A DNA stretch of 64,000 nt from Lantana camara (lineage: Eukaryota > Streptophyta > Magnoliopsida > Lamiales > Verbenaceae). The stretch spans positions 25,104,001 through 25,168,000 of the forward strand of contig CM074864.1 in the NCBI GenBank assembly GCA_037501455.1. Direction: 5' to 3'. This document shows, piece after piece, positions 12,198 to 25,168 of this stretch (the first letter of the stretch is position 1; every line of letters begins with the position of its first letter). The notes under the pieces are model-generated. The model was not told the DNA's origin, ran no database searches, and saw only the letters and a program-made list of their open reading frames with translations. A program made the position numbers and the translations under genes.

Positions 12198-12786
12198 ATG
12201 TGGGTCCAAGTGTGGGGTCATTTGGTTAAGAATTGAGGGAGTTATGGCTAAAATGGTGAAAGGTGGCAGATTTGGCATATGGGGCTCGGTTCAGTGGAAT
12301 TTCGGAGGTCCAAACAGGCTTAGAAAAATGTGAGGCTTATTCTATTAGACCCGAAAGATTGAATATGTCCAACAGTGGTGACGAAATTCGAATCCGAATT
12401 CCCGAGCTCAAGTTATACCACCCGGAACCCATGGTGGGGTGATGCTCTTTAGCCCTGTTTTGGTCCCGTTATCTAAAAACCAAATCAAACAAGTTCAAAA
12501 TCATGTAACGAACATATAAATATTTTCATAACACACATATCTCATGCATATAAAGTTTTCACAAAAATCGAAAGTCAATTCGGATATAAACGAGCACATT
12601 CATAATCATACGAGTATAACATTCAAGAATTCCCACATATAAATTCTTAACGATTATTCATAAAATTTAAAGAACAGAATGTAACATCATAATAAACATA
12701 AAATTGCATAATTAAAAATGATTTAAACTTGAAAATAATAAACACATAATGTCATACCTGTACAGCCGAAAAGTCGGGGTGCCACA
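12198..12786 (-). mobile_element. Minus-strand gypsy LTR, 5'-terminal fragment
   Basis: Ends CGAAAAGTCGGGGTGCCACA at 12767-12786, the reverse complement of an LTR start. It contains the shared 'gaggtccaaacaggcttagaaaaatgt' and 'gaattcccgagctcaag' text (read as separate phrases) found at 34745-34860 and 44430-44545. The remainder of this LTR is not seen on the left, where LTR J abuts, so it is a fragment or its other part lies beyond the window. Confidence 0.65.
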
Positions 12787-13560
12787 TTAGCCACCAGAGT
12801 TGAGAAGTTGATAATGGTTCTCAGCTGTTCTTGTGGAGACTTTAAAATAAATAATTTATAGGAAGGTCAGGATCGATGCAAGTAAATGGAAGGTTGCAAG
12901 GGTGAAGAGGGCAACTCTTGTAAAGATTCATGGAGAAGATAACAAGCAATATTAGTTACTTTGGGATTATTATGAGAATGTAAGAGCTATAAATCTAGGA
13001 AGTAAGATTCTTTTAAAGAAAAAGGAAGGATCTAATCCTCCCATCTTTGAAAGAATGTACTACTCACTTATTATAATGAAAGATGGCTTCCTCGTGGGAT
13101 ATAGGTTAATTATCCAACTAGATGGATGTTTTTTAAAACAATTTATGATGGACAATTATTTGTTGCTATTAGCAGAGAAGGTAACGACAACATGTGGCCA
13201 ATAGCATGGTTGTGGTGCCAGTGGAGGACAAGGCAAATTGGACTTGGTTTTCGAAAGAATTATTAGATGATATTGGTACACAGCTAAGGTGGACTTTCTT
13301 GATTGACAGACATAAGGGGTTGATGGAGGTTGTTAGGGAATTGTGCCTTTATTCAATGCACATATATTGTGTAAGACATCTCTACCAAAATTTCAAGTTA
13401 AAGTTCAAAATCAATGAATTAAAAAAACTTTTCTGGAAGGAAGCTTCGACGAGAAATAAAGTAAACTTTAAGAGACATATGAAGTCTTTTAGGGCACTAT
13501 TCCTAATAGAAGGTACACCTCGTGGGGCGGAATAAGGTATTAGGAGCAAACATGAAGGCA
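12787..13560 (+). pseudogene. Mutator-like element (MULE) transposase remnant
   Basis: In the first frame the text reads RIDASKWKVARVKRATLVK, then GSNPPIFERMYYSL, then LDGCFLKTIYDGQLFVAISR and GNDNMWPIAW. After a one-base shift near 13205 the second frame (13194-13535) continues NWTWFSKELLDDIG, WTFLIDRHKGL and CVRHLYQNFKLKFK. These are the landmarks of MuDR/MULE transposases as known from plants: the first catalytic Asp in LDGCF, the second in IDRHKGL, and the conserved VRHLYxNFK. An in-frame stop follows EDNKQY. The C-terminal catalytic Glu region and SWIM zinc finger are not seen, nor are terminal inverted repeats. Dead fragment, roughly the middle of the transposase. The right boundary with the LINE piece is approximate. 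Confidence 0.8.
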
Positions 13561-14070
13561 GTTTATGAATTCGAGAAGCATGTAAGTCAAATCTTACACT
13601 CGTTGCTAAGGTAGGGTGGAAGACTTTACATCGGGTAGCAACGATATGCAATGAATGATTTCATGAGAAATATTTAAAAGATGAAGATATTCTTGATCAC
13701 ATCCCACCACCAAACACTTCAAAATTTTGGAAAGGTGTTTGTAGGAGCTTTAATAGTGTTTAAGCATAAAATCACTAGTTTATTGGAGTTGGGTCGAGAG
13801 TCTCTCTTTGCTTTGATAGGTGGGCCTGTGATACCTCCATTGCAGACTCTTTGGTTAATAAAGTTGATTAGGCGGATGAGGAAGCATCGGTTGCAAACAT
13901 TATTAATAACGAACGTCAATAGGACTTCTCCAAGATTGTTACAGTGGTCCCTAAGACTATCCAAGATAAAATCCGTAGTGTTCCCATCTCTTTAATCAAG
14001 CAGCTTGATGAATAAATGTGGGCCAGCTCCACCTATGGAGTTTTCACCTGTAAAATCTGCCTATCAAGCC
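13560..14070 (+). pseudogene. LINE (non-LTR) reverse transcriptase remnant, zinc-binding C-terminal region
   Basis: Degenerate fragments in shifting frames read AKVGWKTLHRVATICNE, then HEKYLKD, PPNTSKFWKGVCRSFNS, GVGSRVSLCFDRW, DTSIADSL, and finally FSPVKSAYQAC at about 14041-14072. The 'SRVSxxxDRW' and 'F-x-VKSAYQA' phrases are hallmarks of the zf-RVT region at the C-terminus of plant LINE ORF2 proteins. Several stops and frameshifts make it a pseudogene. It is cut at 14070/14071 by LTR X and does not resume after that LTR. No poly-A tail is visible. How it came to abut the MULE piece is unclear. Confidence 0.65.
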
Positions 14071-17000
14071 TGTAACATCCCAACTCTTCGGCTTTCCAGG
14101 TACGACATCACGGGTGTGCTAAGTGTACATTTAATGAATTAATTATGCGATTATATGATTTATTTGAGTATTTTTTATTTACTTTACGTTTAAGTTTTTA
14201 AACGCTTTTGAACCTCTTCGACCCGTTTTTAATTCGTTTAACCTCTTTTTCTACCCTGATTTTCGTGACAACTTGCCATAAGTGAATTATGTGATTTATA
14301 AACTTGTTTATATGTTTGTTTATTATTTTTGAGTTCGTTTGATACGGCTTTGACGCCGTTTTATTTTTGAAGAACTCGAGGGACTAACTTCTTTTAGCGC
14401 GTCTTGGGTTCCGGAAGGTGTATCTTGAGCTCGGGAATTCGGATTTGAATTCCGGAAGTGGCGCCAGACTACTAACAAAGAAAGAAAACCAAGGAATCTA
14501 TTTTCATATTTTTCTAAGCCTGTTTGATCATCCGAATTTCGCCCGAAACGAAAAGCTCGCAAATTTGCCACCCTTCACTAAAATGGCCATAACTCACTCA
14601 TTTCTTCACCAAGTACCTTGATTCTCTAGCCCATTTAACATGGTTTAACCCTCTATCTCTCACTTAACCCCTCACTTCGAACTCAGCAGCCAAGAAGGGG
14701 GAAATTAGCTAGAAACCGAGACCTAAGGGGAGAAAGAAGAAAAAGAGCAGCCACTATTCACCAAAGGCGATTTTGAGCACGTTCGACCTCCAATCTTCAT
14801 CGACTCGAAGAGTTAAGCCCATATTCTTGTTTTTCATCTTCTTGCCTTTCTTTTGAGTGCTTATTTTCTGGATTCCATGAAGATTTGGGCATGTTATGAA
14901 TTTACAGATGAATAGTTAGGTCAATGTGATGATTTGATGAATCCTTGCCTTCCTTTGATGTAATACTTAGATTAAAGCTGAATTTATGATCTCCTTGACT
15001 TCTTTAATGCATGAGTGATGAATTATTTCATGGATTTTGTGTGAAAATCGAACCACCATGGTTGCTACTTAAAGAAACTTAAGCTTGAAGTTGATATATG
15101 CCCCACTTTGCTTCCATCCTTGGTTGTTGTTCGGTTTTGGGTTGTTTGCGTGCGAGTTTGGTGTGTTTTTGTTGCTTTATTACTGATATTGGTGTTGCCT
15201 TTCATCTTGAGCTTATGCTGCTTCGTGGGAGAGGAAGAACAGGGGCGTTGTTGCGCCATTTTCGCAACTGCGTGTAGCAGTCGCGGCCGCGACCGTTTGG
15301 AGACCATTTTGGGTCGCGCCCGCAACCCAAAATTTGCCAAATTTCGACTTCAACTTGCTGGAGCTGCTGCTGGTGTGTTGGTCATGGCTGCGACCAGTTT
15401 TGAACTGAAATTGGTCGCGCCCATGATCTGTTTTTGGGGCAGTTTCGACTTGTTTTTGGTTGTTGCTGCGTGTTTGCTTCTTTTTCGTTTTGTTCATGTT
15501 TTGCATGGCTTTCCTTGCTCTTATATGATTAATATATGATGTTAACGTGTTTTATATTATGTTATATGCTTTTTCATGAATTTATTTTGTAATTTTGATG
15601 CCCGTTTATGTGATATACGACAATATATGCTCTATATGCTCTCATACGTGCATGAATGAATTAACGCTTTGATTCTTTGCCTTGCATGTGATTTCTTTGA
15701 TCATCCCTTGATATCTATGCAGTGTCAACACGTTATATGATATGTTATGTTCATTGCATGAGACTTATGAATCCGTTTGATGTAAATTATGTGAGATACG
15801 ACTTAGTAGGAATTTATATGACTTAAGGGCTTTCTTATTTGTATGCGTGCATTGTGACTTCGTTTATTTGCCTTGAGTGATTTATCTTAGCTTCTTTATG
15901 ACTTAGGTGCTTTGTTAACATGCTATGTAACGTGTTACGTTCCTTGTATGAAATTTATGAATTTATTTGGCGTGAAATATGTGACTTATGACTTAAGATG
16001 AATTTGTATGCCTTAAGTGACACTTTGTTTCACGTTCTTTGTATCCGTTATCTCTTTTATGAACATTAAGTTAATGAATGCTCGTGGTATGCCCTTATAT
16101 GACTTAATATGTGTGATATTTCGATATTTGTGCCAATATGTAAGTGTGGAATTTATATGAATAGCATTGCATCATTTTGCATTCATATGTATATTCCGAA
16201 CGTAGATATGGTTCATCTTGAGTCTAAGTTGTCTTGTAATGTTTGTTTTGTTTAGAGGAGCTTCCCGTTGGAGACGAGGTCGCTTCGTAGACGTCGGTTT
16301 GTCCCCCTTTTTGCCCGGCTCGTCGGTGTAAGGTGAGGTTAGGTTATAGTTATACCCTAATGATATGTGCCTATATGTTTGCATGCGAAATAAGCCTATG
16401 TATATGTAATACGTGTGAATTATGATTATGTAGGATACGAATTAGGCTATAAAATATGTTATGCAAGGTATGAATATGATATGAACCTAAGATTAAGAAT
16501 ATGCTATGAATATGTTAGGATACGAATATGTTAGGATATAAGTATGCTAGAATTATGAACTTAATTATGGTAGGATTAGGTTATGACTAAGAACTAGTTA
16601 GGATGTGATTATGCTAGGAATAGGTGTATGTTAGAATTATGGTTATGTTGTGCCTACGATATGCTATGAATGAGGTATGTTTCTAAAAAAGGTAAGACTC
16701 TGATTTTCGATTCTGATTCTGATTCTGATTATGTCTGGGCGCGTGTATGTTCTGAATCTGGGACTGCTCATTTTAGGTCGATGGATGGTGTGCGAGTTAT
16801 GTTTGATTTCCGTTTTGTTAGTTTGTTAAGAAACTGTTCGTGAAACGGGAGTGGATTTCCAATTAATAAAATATGGTTGTTTTGGCCTTCGGCCTAACTC
16901 TTTTACTCCTTATATCTATTATCACGTGTGAAAATGCATTAGAATGCAAAAACCACACCCGGGTTCATGAACTCCCTTCTATGATATGTGTTATGCTCTT

Positions 17001-17485
17001 TATACGTATGTACGTGTGTGTGTGTAGCCCCTTACTCAGTCAGTGTGACTGACCCCTCCCTCTTTATGTTTTAGTTTGCAGGTTCCGGTCCGTTGGTTCG
17101 AGCTAGGCGGTTTGCTGTCTTTTGAGTCTTGGGTAGCTTTGTTCGAGTTTGCATTTTGTCTAAGTTCATGCCCTGCATTATATATTCTGATCTTTGTATT
17201 CCGAATTATGTATTTTGTGTGAGTTGGTCGTGGAGGCATGTTGGTATTATTATGTTTTAAGTTTTGTAAAACCTTTTCTTAATACTAGTTTGTTGTTTTA
17301 ATGCTTCCGCTTTTGTATGTTTATGTTTTGCGCACTCTATTTGAGGGTTTAGACCGCCTAGCTTAGGAGGGTCTTTTGTTTGTCACCCGTTCGCTAGTGT
17401 TTGGTGCGTTTGCGGATTCTCCTTTTCGTTACATGTGTCAGGATCTAGTGTGGGGGATGTGGCGCCTTATTCTCGGGGTGCTACA
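14071..17485 (+). mobile_element. LTR X, plus-strand chromovirus-type LTR (apparent solo)
   Basis: Runs from TGTAACATCC to GGGGTGCTACA, 3415 bp. Flanks are AAGCC on the left and AAGCT on the right, a four-of-five match that may be a decayed target duplication or chance. It contains an inverted-repeat array (15280-15428) and a CAGTCA/TGACTG hairpin at 17037-17051. It has 'ggccttcggccta' near 16889 and the closing block with 'gcctagcttaggagg'. The SL1 hairpin of the other families is not recognisable. A 143-aa ORF at 15108-15539 spans the array and is treated as chance. Confidence 0.75.
15280..15428 (+). repeat. Inverted-repeat array, GGTCGCG/CGCGACC type (LTR X)
   Basis: 15280-15293 is a perfect palindrome (GTCGCGG/CCGCGAC). 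15311-15328 (GGGTCGCG / CGCAACCC), 15379-15396 and 15413-15428 are one- or two-mismatch versions. Confidence 0.75.
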
Positions 17486-18240
17486 AAGCTCAATATTTTT
17501 CTAAACCTGTTTGAATCTCCGAATTTCGCCCGAATCAATAGGCTCGCATGTGACTACCACCCTTTACGGTTTTAGACATAACTCTCTCGTTTCTTAACAA
17601 AATGACCCGATTTTTGAACCCTTATGACCCTAACACACACCCCTATCCAACCCTTACCCTTATTTCAGATTCTTAGCTAGAAAAGAAGGGGAAAACCGAG
17701 ACAACAGAGGAAGAAAGAAAAGAGACCCATTACTATTCACCCTTGGAGATTTCAAGCTCGTTCGACCTCTGATCTTCGTCAAATCAAAAAGGTAAGTACA
17801 TTGTCGTGTTCTCCACTTCATGATGCATATTTCAAGCCTAGATTCTCTGATTTTGAGAATCATTTGATCATGATATGAAGATGAATGTGAATAGTAAGGG
17901 TTTAGATGACTTTTGATGAATTCTTGTATATCTTTGATGCATTTCTTGGTTTGAAGCTACAATTATGTTCTAGATGACTTCATGGTTGTGTTTCTGAGCT
18001 CTAATTTTATAGGTGTTGCTTGCATCTCAGTCCACCATGGCTGCACCTCCATGAACTTGATGATATGTTGAATACATGTATACCTTGCTTCTTTGCTTTG
18101 TTTTGCTTTCTTGCTGCGGTTATTGGTGTCTTTAGTTGTTATTTTGTTACCTTATTGTTGCCCTCTTGTGCTGCTATTGCTGCTAGAGCTTGGAGATGAA
18201 GAACAGGGGCTGGAATGAGGATTTTTCGCGATTGCAACAC

Positions 18241-18378
18241 GCGGTTGCGGCGGCGACCGCGCCAAGGCCTTTCTTGGTCACGGTCGCTGCTGATTATTTG
18301 CCTTGGTTTTGAGTTGTTGCTGGTGGTACTGGTGGTGGTCACGGTTGCGACCACTTTGTACTTGTTTGGAGTCACAGC
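18241..18378 (+). repeat. Inverted-repeat array, GGTCGCG type, decayed (LTR Y)
   Basis: 18241-18260 has arms GCGGTTGC/GCGACCGC (one wobble). 18335-18354 has arms GTGGTC/GACCAC. Weaker copies near 18275 and 18370. Confidence 0.6.
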
Positions 18379-19037
18379 CACGACCTACTTTTGGGCATGT
18401 TTCGAGTTCTTGCTGCGTGATGTGTTATTTCGTCTCTTTGTTTGCGTTATGCATGATCTTCTTACTTTTTTTACGCCTCTTATGCATTGTTAACTTGACG
18501 TATTATGTATTACATGCTTTATTATGAATTTATTATGTGAATTCGATGCTTTTATACGCAATATATGATATGATATGTGCTATATGCTCTCCTACGTGCA
18601 TGCATAAATTTATACTTCGTTTATTTGCCTCGTGTGTTATTTCTTTGCTCTTTTTATGATATGTAGGTATTGTAAACACGTTATATGATATGATATGCTC
18701 ATTGTATGGAATTTATGAATTTTTTTGACGTAATATATGAGAATTATGCCTTGATATGAACCTGTATGCGTAAAGTGTTAACTAGTTGCATTTCATATGC
18801 ATCATTTGCATTCATATGCATTTGTTGAGTGTCTAATTGGTTCATATTGAGTCTAAGTATGTCTTTTGTCATTTATTTTATTCAGAGAATCATCCCGTGG
18901 GTGACGAGGTGGTTCCATAGGCGTTCGTTTGGTCTCTTTTTGTTCCTGCTACGTCTCAAGGTGAGGTTTTCTTTCTTTTAGTTAATATGACCTACAAACC
19001 TACCTGAGTTCTAAGCCCGCATGCGACTTACGTATAT

Positions 19038-19057
19038 ATATATATATATATATATGT

Positions 19058-19089
<32 letters not shown>

Positions 19090-19090
19090 A
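19038..19090 (+). repeat. TA then TG microsatellite
   Basis: A (TA)n block is followed by TGTGTG repeats. Low-complexity DNA inside LTR Y. Confidence 0.85.
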
Positions 19091-19941
19091 TTGATACATG
19101 TTTGATATATATTTTGTGGGAATTAGCCCGTTTGTTATGAAACCATTTGAAAAATGCTTTTATATATACCTAAGCTATATTTTCATTTGTTTGATTTGAA
19201 AAGGGTTGGTGTGTTTGTTTTGAACTAGCAAAAGTTAGCTTTGAAAGATAAAGATAAGCTCTATGGGAATTTGACTTTCGAACTGGGCCCCGGAGAAATG
19301 GTATGGCAACTCGGGTCAGCCTTGGGGTCGCTGAGCTCTCCCATCAACACAACTCCACCTTTGAGATGAGTCGCCCAACCTCGGGACGTCGAGGGGAAGG
19401 AGGGTTTTCTTGAGCCGATGAGAGCAACCGTCGAAGGAGCGGGTAGGATTCCCCGAGTCATTATTAGAACTTAGACCGGGGTAGAGAGGACGTCTTCTCA
19501 TCCCCAAACGGAGAAGGTTGGATTGACTTTGAACTTTGTATATATTTTTGAATTTTGATTATGAATATGACAGGAGGTTTGGTTGGATACTCGTACTTGC
19601 CGAGTTAGTGTGATTTTGATTATGATTATGGTTCGTGAAATGGGAGTAGACTTCTAATTTCTAAAATTGGTTGATTTTGGCCTTCGGCCTTAAACCTTTT
19701 TTTTTATATATATAGTATCATGGGATACAATGATTTAGAATGCAAAACCACGCCCCGGTCCATGAACTCTTTAATTTGAATATGCTATGCTCCTAGGTAT
19801 ATGTACATGTGAGTGTGTTAGCCCCCTCACCAGTCTTTAGGATTGACCCCTCTTCCTTGTTTTCTTTTTCCCCTTGTTTATTTCAGTTGCAGGCTCAGGT
19901 GTTTGTTCGAGCTAGGCGGCGGTCTTCTTTTGAGTCGTTCG

Positions 19942-22900
19942 TGTAGCACCCCATATGGTGGGTCACCATACCCCCCGCACCAAGTTCCAGTCCACATACA
20001 AAATGGAAGTCCTTACATGAACCAAACAGTGGCGAACGGGAGACCGACAGACACACACGGAATGTAGACCCTGAACTTCACAAAAACATCCAACATAAAT
20101 GCGGAAGCGTAAAACATGTCATACAAAATCCCAAAACAAAATAAACTGGTAACAGGTTCAACTAGCATAGATCCCTAATCCCGTATATCAAACAAAAACA
20201 TAAATCACAAATATAAACGAGTTCGAACTATCCCTTGAAGCCTGTCCCGAAATCTATAACAAAATCCAAATAATTCATGCTTATACATATTCATACATAT
20301 GATCATAGTGCATAACTGAAAACGAATTCAAAATGCAAATGCAAAGTCCTAATTTAAACAAAGACTCGAATCCAAGGACAGACTCACTCCGCCTAGCTCA
20401 AACTCCAAAGCGAACCTGCAAACTAAAAACATAGGGAGTGGAGAGGTCAGTCCAAAGACTGAGTGAGGGGTTACCCACACACACCTACATATACATAAGA
20501 GCACAGCACATTCAAAAGTAAATGTTCGTGAATTCGGGATTAGTTTTTGCACGCAAAAACATTTGCCCATGATAATATATATATATAGGGTTACTTAACA
20601 AACAAAACAAACGGAGCTTAAGTTACATATATCAAACTATACGTTCATATCAAAGCAAACTTAGCAGACATATCAGAGCATGTTTTATTAGGTTAAACAT
20701 ACTAAATTTTATCTTAATTTATGAATCTACTCCCATTTCACGAACTTATGACAGAACAGACAGAACGATCGGCGGGTACGAACTCAAACTCCAACCAACT
20801 CTTCAGTTCAAAATCATACTAAATTCAAACAGAATCAAAATCAGACATACTTACCTCTTCTCTAGTGATGGAAGGGTTGTACCTACCCTAACCATCTAAT
20901 AGGCAAGGGAGTGCTTAATGCTTTTCCAACCCTCAGGACTCCATCCCCCAAACAAACCTCCTGGTGGGTTCCGGTACATCCTTTCAGATAGATGGAGACT
21001 GCACTCAGGACTATACCCGACAGCCGGACACTGTCCCGGGGCTCCTTTGTACAAATCTCCAGTGCCCATCAAAGTTCAGAGTTCAAAGTTCAAAGTTCAA
21101 ATCTGGCTACGGACAGACAGACAGACATACATACTCATGCATATCATAATTATCATAACGTACATACATACCACACACACTTACCTCAAAATCAACTCAA
21201 AATCGAGACTAAGCATACATAGGCTCATACATAGCGTTCATACTTTCAAACATATGACAAAACCAAAAAAATACATACCTCGCACATATTTACATATACA
21301 TAAGGTTTATAAGACACGTGCAGTAGAAAATGGGCATATTTCTTAGGGTTTAACTATATCCTAACCTCACCTTACACTGAAGAAGCCAAAACACGACGAA
21401 TGATCTACCCCGGAATCAACTTGGCCCATAAAACACCACCCCGGGTGCACCTAAACAAACTGAAGGCAAAGCACAAGACTTAGAATCGAGAATGAACCAC
21501 ATAGACGCACGGCGTATGCATAAGCCCTTAAGAGATGCAAACACGTATACAAGGCTCATAATCATATCAAATTCATGTAAGAGAAGTCATATCACACTCA
21601 ACATACTTGTTTAATATCATATAGCATGTTAAGAATAAGTTCATATGCGCAATTAATGCATCAAAGATAAACGAAAGGCATATGGTGGCATTTATTCATA
21701 TATGAACACATAACGCATTCCCAAAGCAACATAAAATGCATATAAGAATGAATAAATACACATAAACATGATTAAAAAAAAGTTAGCAAAAAGTTTAGAG
21801 GTGGAGAAGTACGAGAAAAACAGAATAAAAACACGAAAAAGGGGGTTCCGAGTGAAATTAGGCCAAAGCTGACAGTTTTTCCGAAATGCACAAGCTATAG
21901 GAAAATGGGCATAACTTCTGTTTGAGTAATGGGAATTGATTTTTGTTTCTTGGAACTGAAACTAGACAAATAGGTCTTTCAAAAGATATATGGCTCAAAA
22001 CGTGCTTCAAAGCGACGTGAAAATAGTGTAGGTTTGAAGTTGAACTAAAGCAGTCTTTTGGCGAAGTGGCGACACAAAAATCAAATGGTTATATCTCACA
22101 ATCTAGAAAAATTTTGAGGTAATTCCAACTGGAGAATGTTCTTCGCTCAAAAGGGTTTATTGTGTCAAAAATTCAGGTCAATCGTAGCTTGGATGAAGGG
22201 TCAACGGAACGAAACAAAATCAAATAGAAAATAGGGGAGGGTCCCCACCCGGGGAACCATGTCCAGAAACTTTCTGTCTTAGGTCCCCTCCCGGGGACCA
22301 TTTTAGGCATAAAGTTCCCCGCCCGAGGAACCTTTCTGGGTAGCAAAACATTGCAGAAATAGGGGTACTCGTTGGAGAGAGCAAAAATCACCAAAACCAC
22401 CTCAAAACTCAATCTAATCAAGCAAGAATCAAGGTATAACATCACAAACACATGCTCTATCATATATCTCAAGTTCGAGGCAGGAAATCAAGTATATATC
22501 AAGTTGCCATTTTCAAGCTTTTAAGCTCCTAAAATGGTGGAACACTTATGCTTCAACCAACAACCCAAAATCTAACAAATATGTATCATATTAGCTCCAA
22601 AGAACATCATATACCATTCCTAGAGCATAAGAATCATTATACACGTCATATTTTCAAATTTCATACAAAGTTACTATTCATCTTCTTCTACAATGAGCAA
22701 CAAGATAAGGATTCCATGGAGATAAAGTGGTATGAGAAGATAAAGCACGTCGAGGGGAGTCGGAATCTTACGTTGATTCGCCAGAGAAGTGAACGGAGGT
22801 GAATGACTAGAGCTTTGAAGGGGTTTTACTGGCTAGGGCTTGAAGACTTTCTTCCTGTCTCTTTTCGTGGCTTCACACGTTCCAAAATGAAGAAGGAAGG

Positions 22901-23332
22901 GGTTAAGTTTTAGCTCTTTAAGAGCTAAAACGGGTGGGGTTTAGGAAACGGGTTGACTCAAAAGATCCGGTCCATTCGAATCAGATTTTAAAACGGTAGG
23001 GCTATCAGACGGACTCAGAAAAATACAAGGTTAATTTTATTGGATTCAAATCATCAAAATAAGTCCAATGGTAAGGTTAGAATTCGAATCCAATTTCCCG
23101 AGCTCAAGATAGCCGAAAAGGTTCTAAAATACCCTAATTACAATTAGGTCCCTAAACTTTCAAGTATTGGACATTCGAGCCCAAACGTATTTAATTAAAT
23201 TCTAAAGCGTAAATAGTTTAAAATAAACTCCAAGTTGACACATAAGGCATGGGAGGCCAAATAATTCACAAAAAACGGAATTAAACTCTCTCGTGTTACG
23301 TACCTGGATTGTCGAGAAGTCGGGGTGTTACA
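19942..23332 (-). mobile_element. 3' LTR of minus-strand gypsy element E
   Basis: Begins TGTAGCACCCCATATGG and ends AAGTCGGGGTGTTACA (3391 bp). It is followed by a polypurine tract, so on the minus strand this is the downstream LTR of an element whose interior lies to the right. Contents: CAGTC/GACTG hairpin 20448-20461, a decayed SL1 near 20946-20968, conserved block 21900-22030, inverted-repeat array 22240-22331. Left flank is GTTCG (19937-19941); the partner duplication would lie outside the window. Confidence 0.85.
22240..22331 (-). repeat. Inverted-repeat array, GGTCCCC/GGGGACC type (LTR E)
   Basis: 22282-22299 is perfect: arms GGTCCCC/GGGGACC around TCCC. 22240-22258 has the same arms with one insertion around ACCC. 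22314-22331 has arms GTTCC/GGAAC. Confidence 0.75.
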
Positions 23333-23351
23333 ACCTCCCCCCCTTAAAAGG
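23333..23351 (-). other. Polypurine tract of element E
   Basis: On the minus strand it reads CCTTTTAAGGGGGGGAGGT, immediately before the LTR start. This is the usual plus-strand priming site. Confidence 0.8.
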
Positions 23352-25168
23352 ACCTAGTCCCTAAGTCCGACCGCTCGAGTTAGAACTACGAGCAACTCTC
23401 TCATATTCACCCAAGTTCGAGTTTCGAGACATCCCGACAAGGGTTAGCCCGAGAAAGGTCTTCAAGCACAAAGGGGGTTCTATTGCTCACTTCAAGCTTC
23501 ACACGAACTCAATCTCGACTTAGAATAGCTCAAACATTTCGCACGATAGAAGGGTCCAAAGTGATTCAAATCCCAACATTTGATTCCATCCAAAACCAAC
23601 CTACAACTCCGAATCACGAGTGGAGTTGTTAAAGAACATCCACCACTCCTTCTTCAACCCAAAATGGGCCTTCTATGAGTACCTCCATTTGTGGCCAGAA
23701 GTTAAGATTCGAACCACTACTAGCTTCTTATTGTTGGTCTCTAAAGATGCTTCTTATGGTCCGTTGCAAACTCGACCCTCATCTTACCTCGTGACAAAAG
23801 CACTCACCCACTCAAAGTTACTCGAAGGTGTGACACCCCGATATTTCGGCCGTACAGGTATGACGTATGTGTTTACCAAATTGCGCGAATTAATTGTTTA
23901 TAAGTGTTTTGTATATTTAATTTTATATTAAATATTGAAATGTTAAATATTATATCTTAAGTTTTATTAATATTAATTATATATGTTAATGCGCTGACTT
24001 ATCATTAATTAAATACGAAATTCAATTTTGTTAATTAATATGAAATTCGTTGACTTTAATTTTTGTATTTAATTCGGAATGTATGGATTTATTTTAAATG
24101 CATTGTTCATGAGTGTTATAAACATGCTTCGTTTTTATATGATTTGATACCGAAATTTCGTGAAAATTTAATATGTTGGAGATATATGTGTCGCGAATAT
24201 GAATATATGTTCGTTTCATGTTTTCGGGTTCATTTGCATGAGTTCCGAATTTATTTTGATTCTTGGAATCCAAATCGGGAGCTAATGAGCAATTAGCGCA
24301 CCCTTGGTTCCGTATTTGATATCTTGAGCTAGGAAACTTGGATTCGAGTTTCGTCAACTTCACTGAACTCGCAACGAGAATTCAAGTTTAATGAACTTAG
24401 CCTTATATTTTTCCAAAGTTATTTGAACCTCTGAAATTTAACCGAAACGTGTTACGTTCGCCTAAACTGCCACATTTTACTAAAAGGGCCATATCTCATT
24501 CAAAACTTGACCAATTTAACCATGGTTTGAGCCATTGGAACCCTAACTCAACCCCCTCGCTGATCATACTCTCCCTAACTGAACCAAACCCTCACACTTG
24601 GAGAAATTCAGCCAAACATCCCCTGTTTTCCAGTCAGTCCAGTAGCCCTTGCCATCCTTGGAGATTCAAGCTCAAATCTCTTCCAAACTTCATCCAATCC
24701 ACAAGGTAAGCCTAGGGTTGTAATATAAATTCATCATGAGTCATTTTGATCCATTCATCCCCAATTTTGAGCATGTTTTCATGGGTTTATGGCTGACTTA
24801 GTGAATAGTTAGGTTATGAGCATATATGTTGATCTCTTTCAATTCTTGAGGAAATTAAAAGAGATCAAGCATGAATATGATGGTCTTGATTCCTTCTTTG
24901 CATTTATGATGATGTATTACATGGTAGTTGAAGCATTCATGAGTTGCCATTAACGAAATTTTGAAGAAATAGCATGAATTGATGTTATACTTTCCTTGCT
25001 CACGTTTGATGACCTTGGCTGCAAGTTTGGGTATTAAATTGGGACTGAAATATTGCTCTTTTGCTGTATATTGACATTTGAACTTGTTGGCAGCATGTTG
25101 GTTGAAGATTGAATTTGTTGCTGCTTTGTTTTCGTCCAGTTTGCTACATATTTTGTTGCTTTGAACAG

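Larger units (their letters stand above)
17486..19941 (+). mobile_element. LTR Y, plus-strand gypsy LTR lacking both ends
   Basis: The text at 17490 onward matches the interior of LTR X from about 14490 ('atatttttctaa', 'cctgtttga', 'ccgaatttcgcccgaa'), so roughly the first 0.4 kb is missing. It runs to 19941, where element E is inserted, and its 3' end would lie far to the right, outside the window. It contains a TA/TG microsatellite (19038-19090) and a decayed inverted-repeat array (18241-18378). No coding signal. Confidence 0.65.

Noticed and set aside
15108..15539. 143-codon hydrophobic ORF in LTR X
   Set aside because: Lies inside an LTR, is low complexity and is not kept in LTR Y; likely chance in T-rich DNA.
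19261..19507. Minus-strand ORFs in LTR Y near 19261-19507
   Set aside because: Position corresponds to the SL1/SL2 module region of other LTRs; no conserved protein text.
23620..23931. 103-codon plus-strand ORF crossing the E interior and solo LTR
   Set aside because: It crosses an insertion junction and the first part is antisense to element E; chance.
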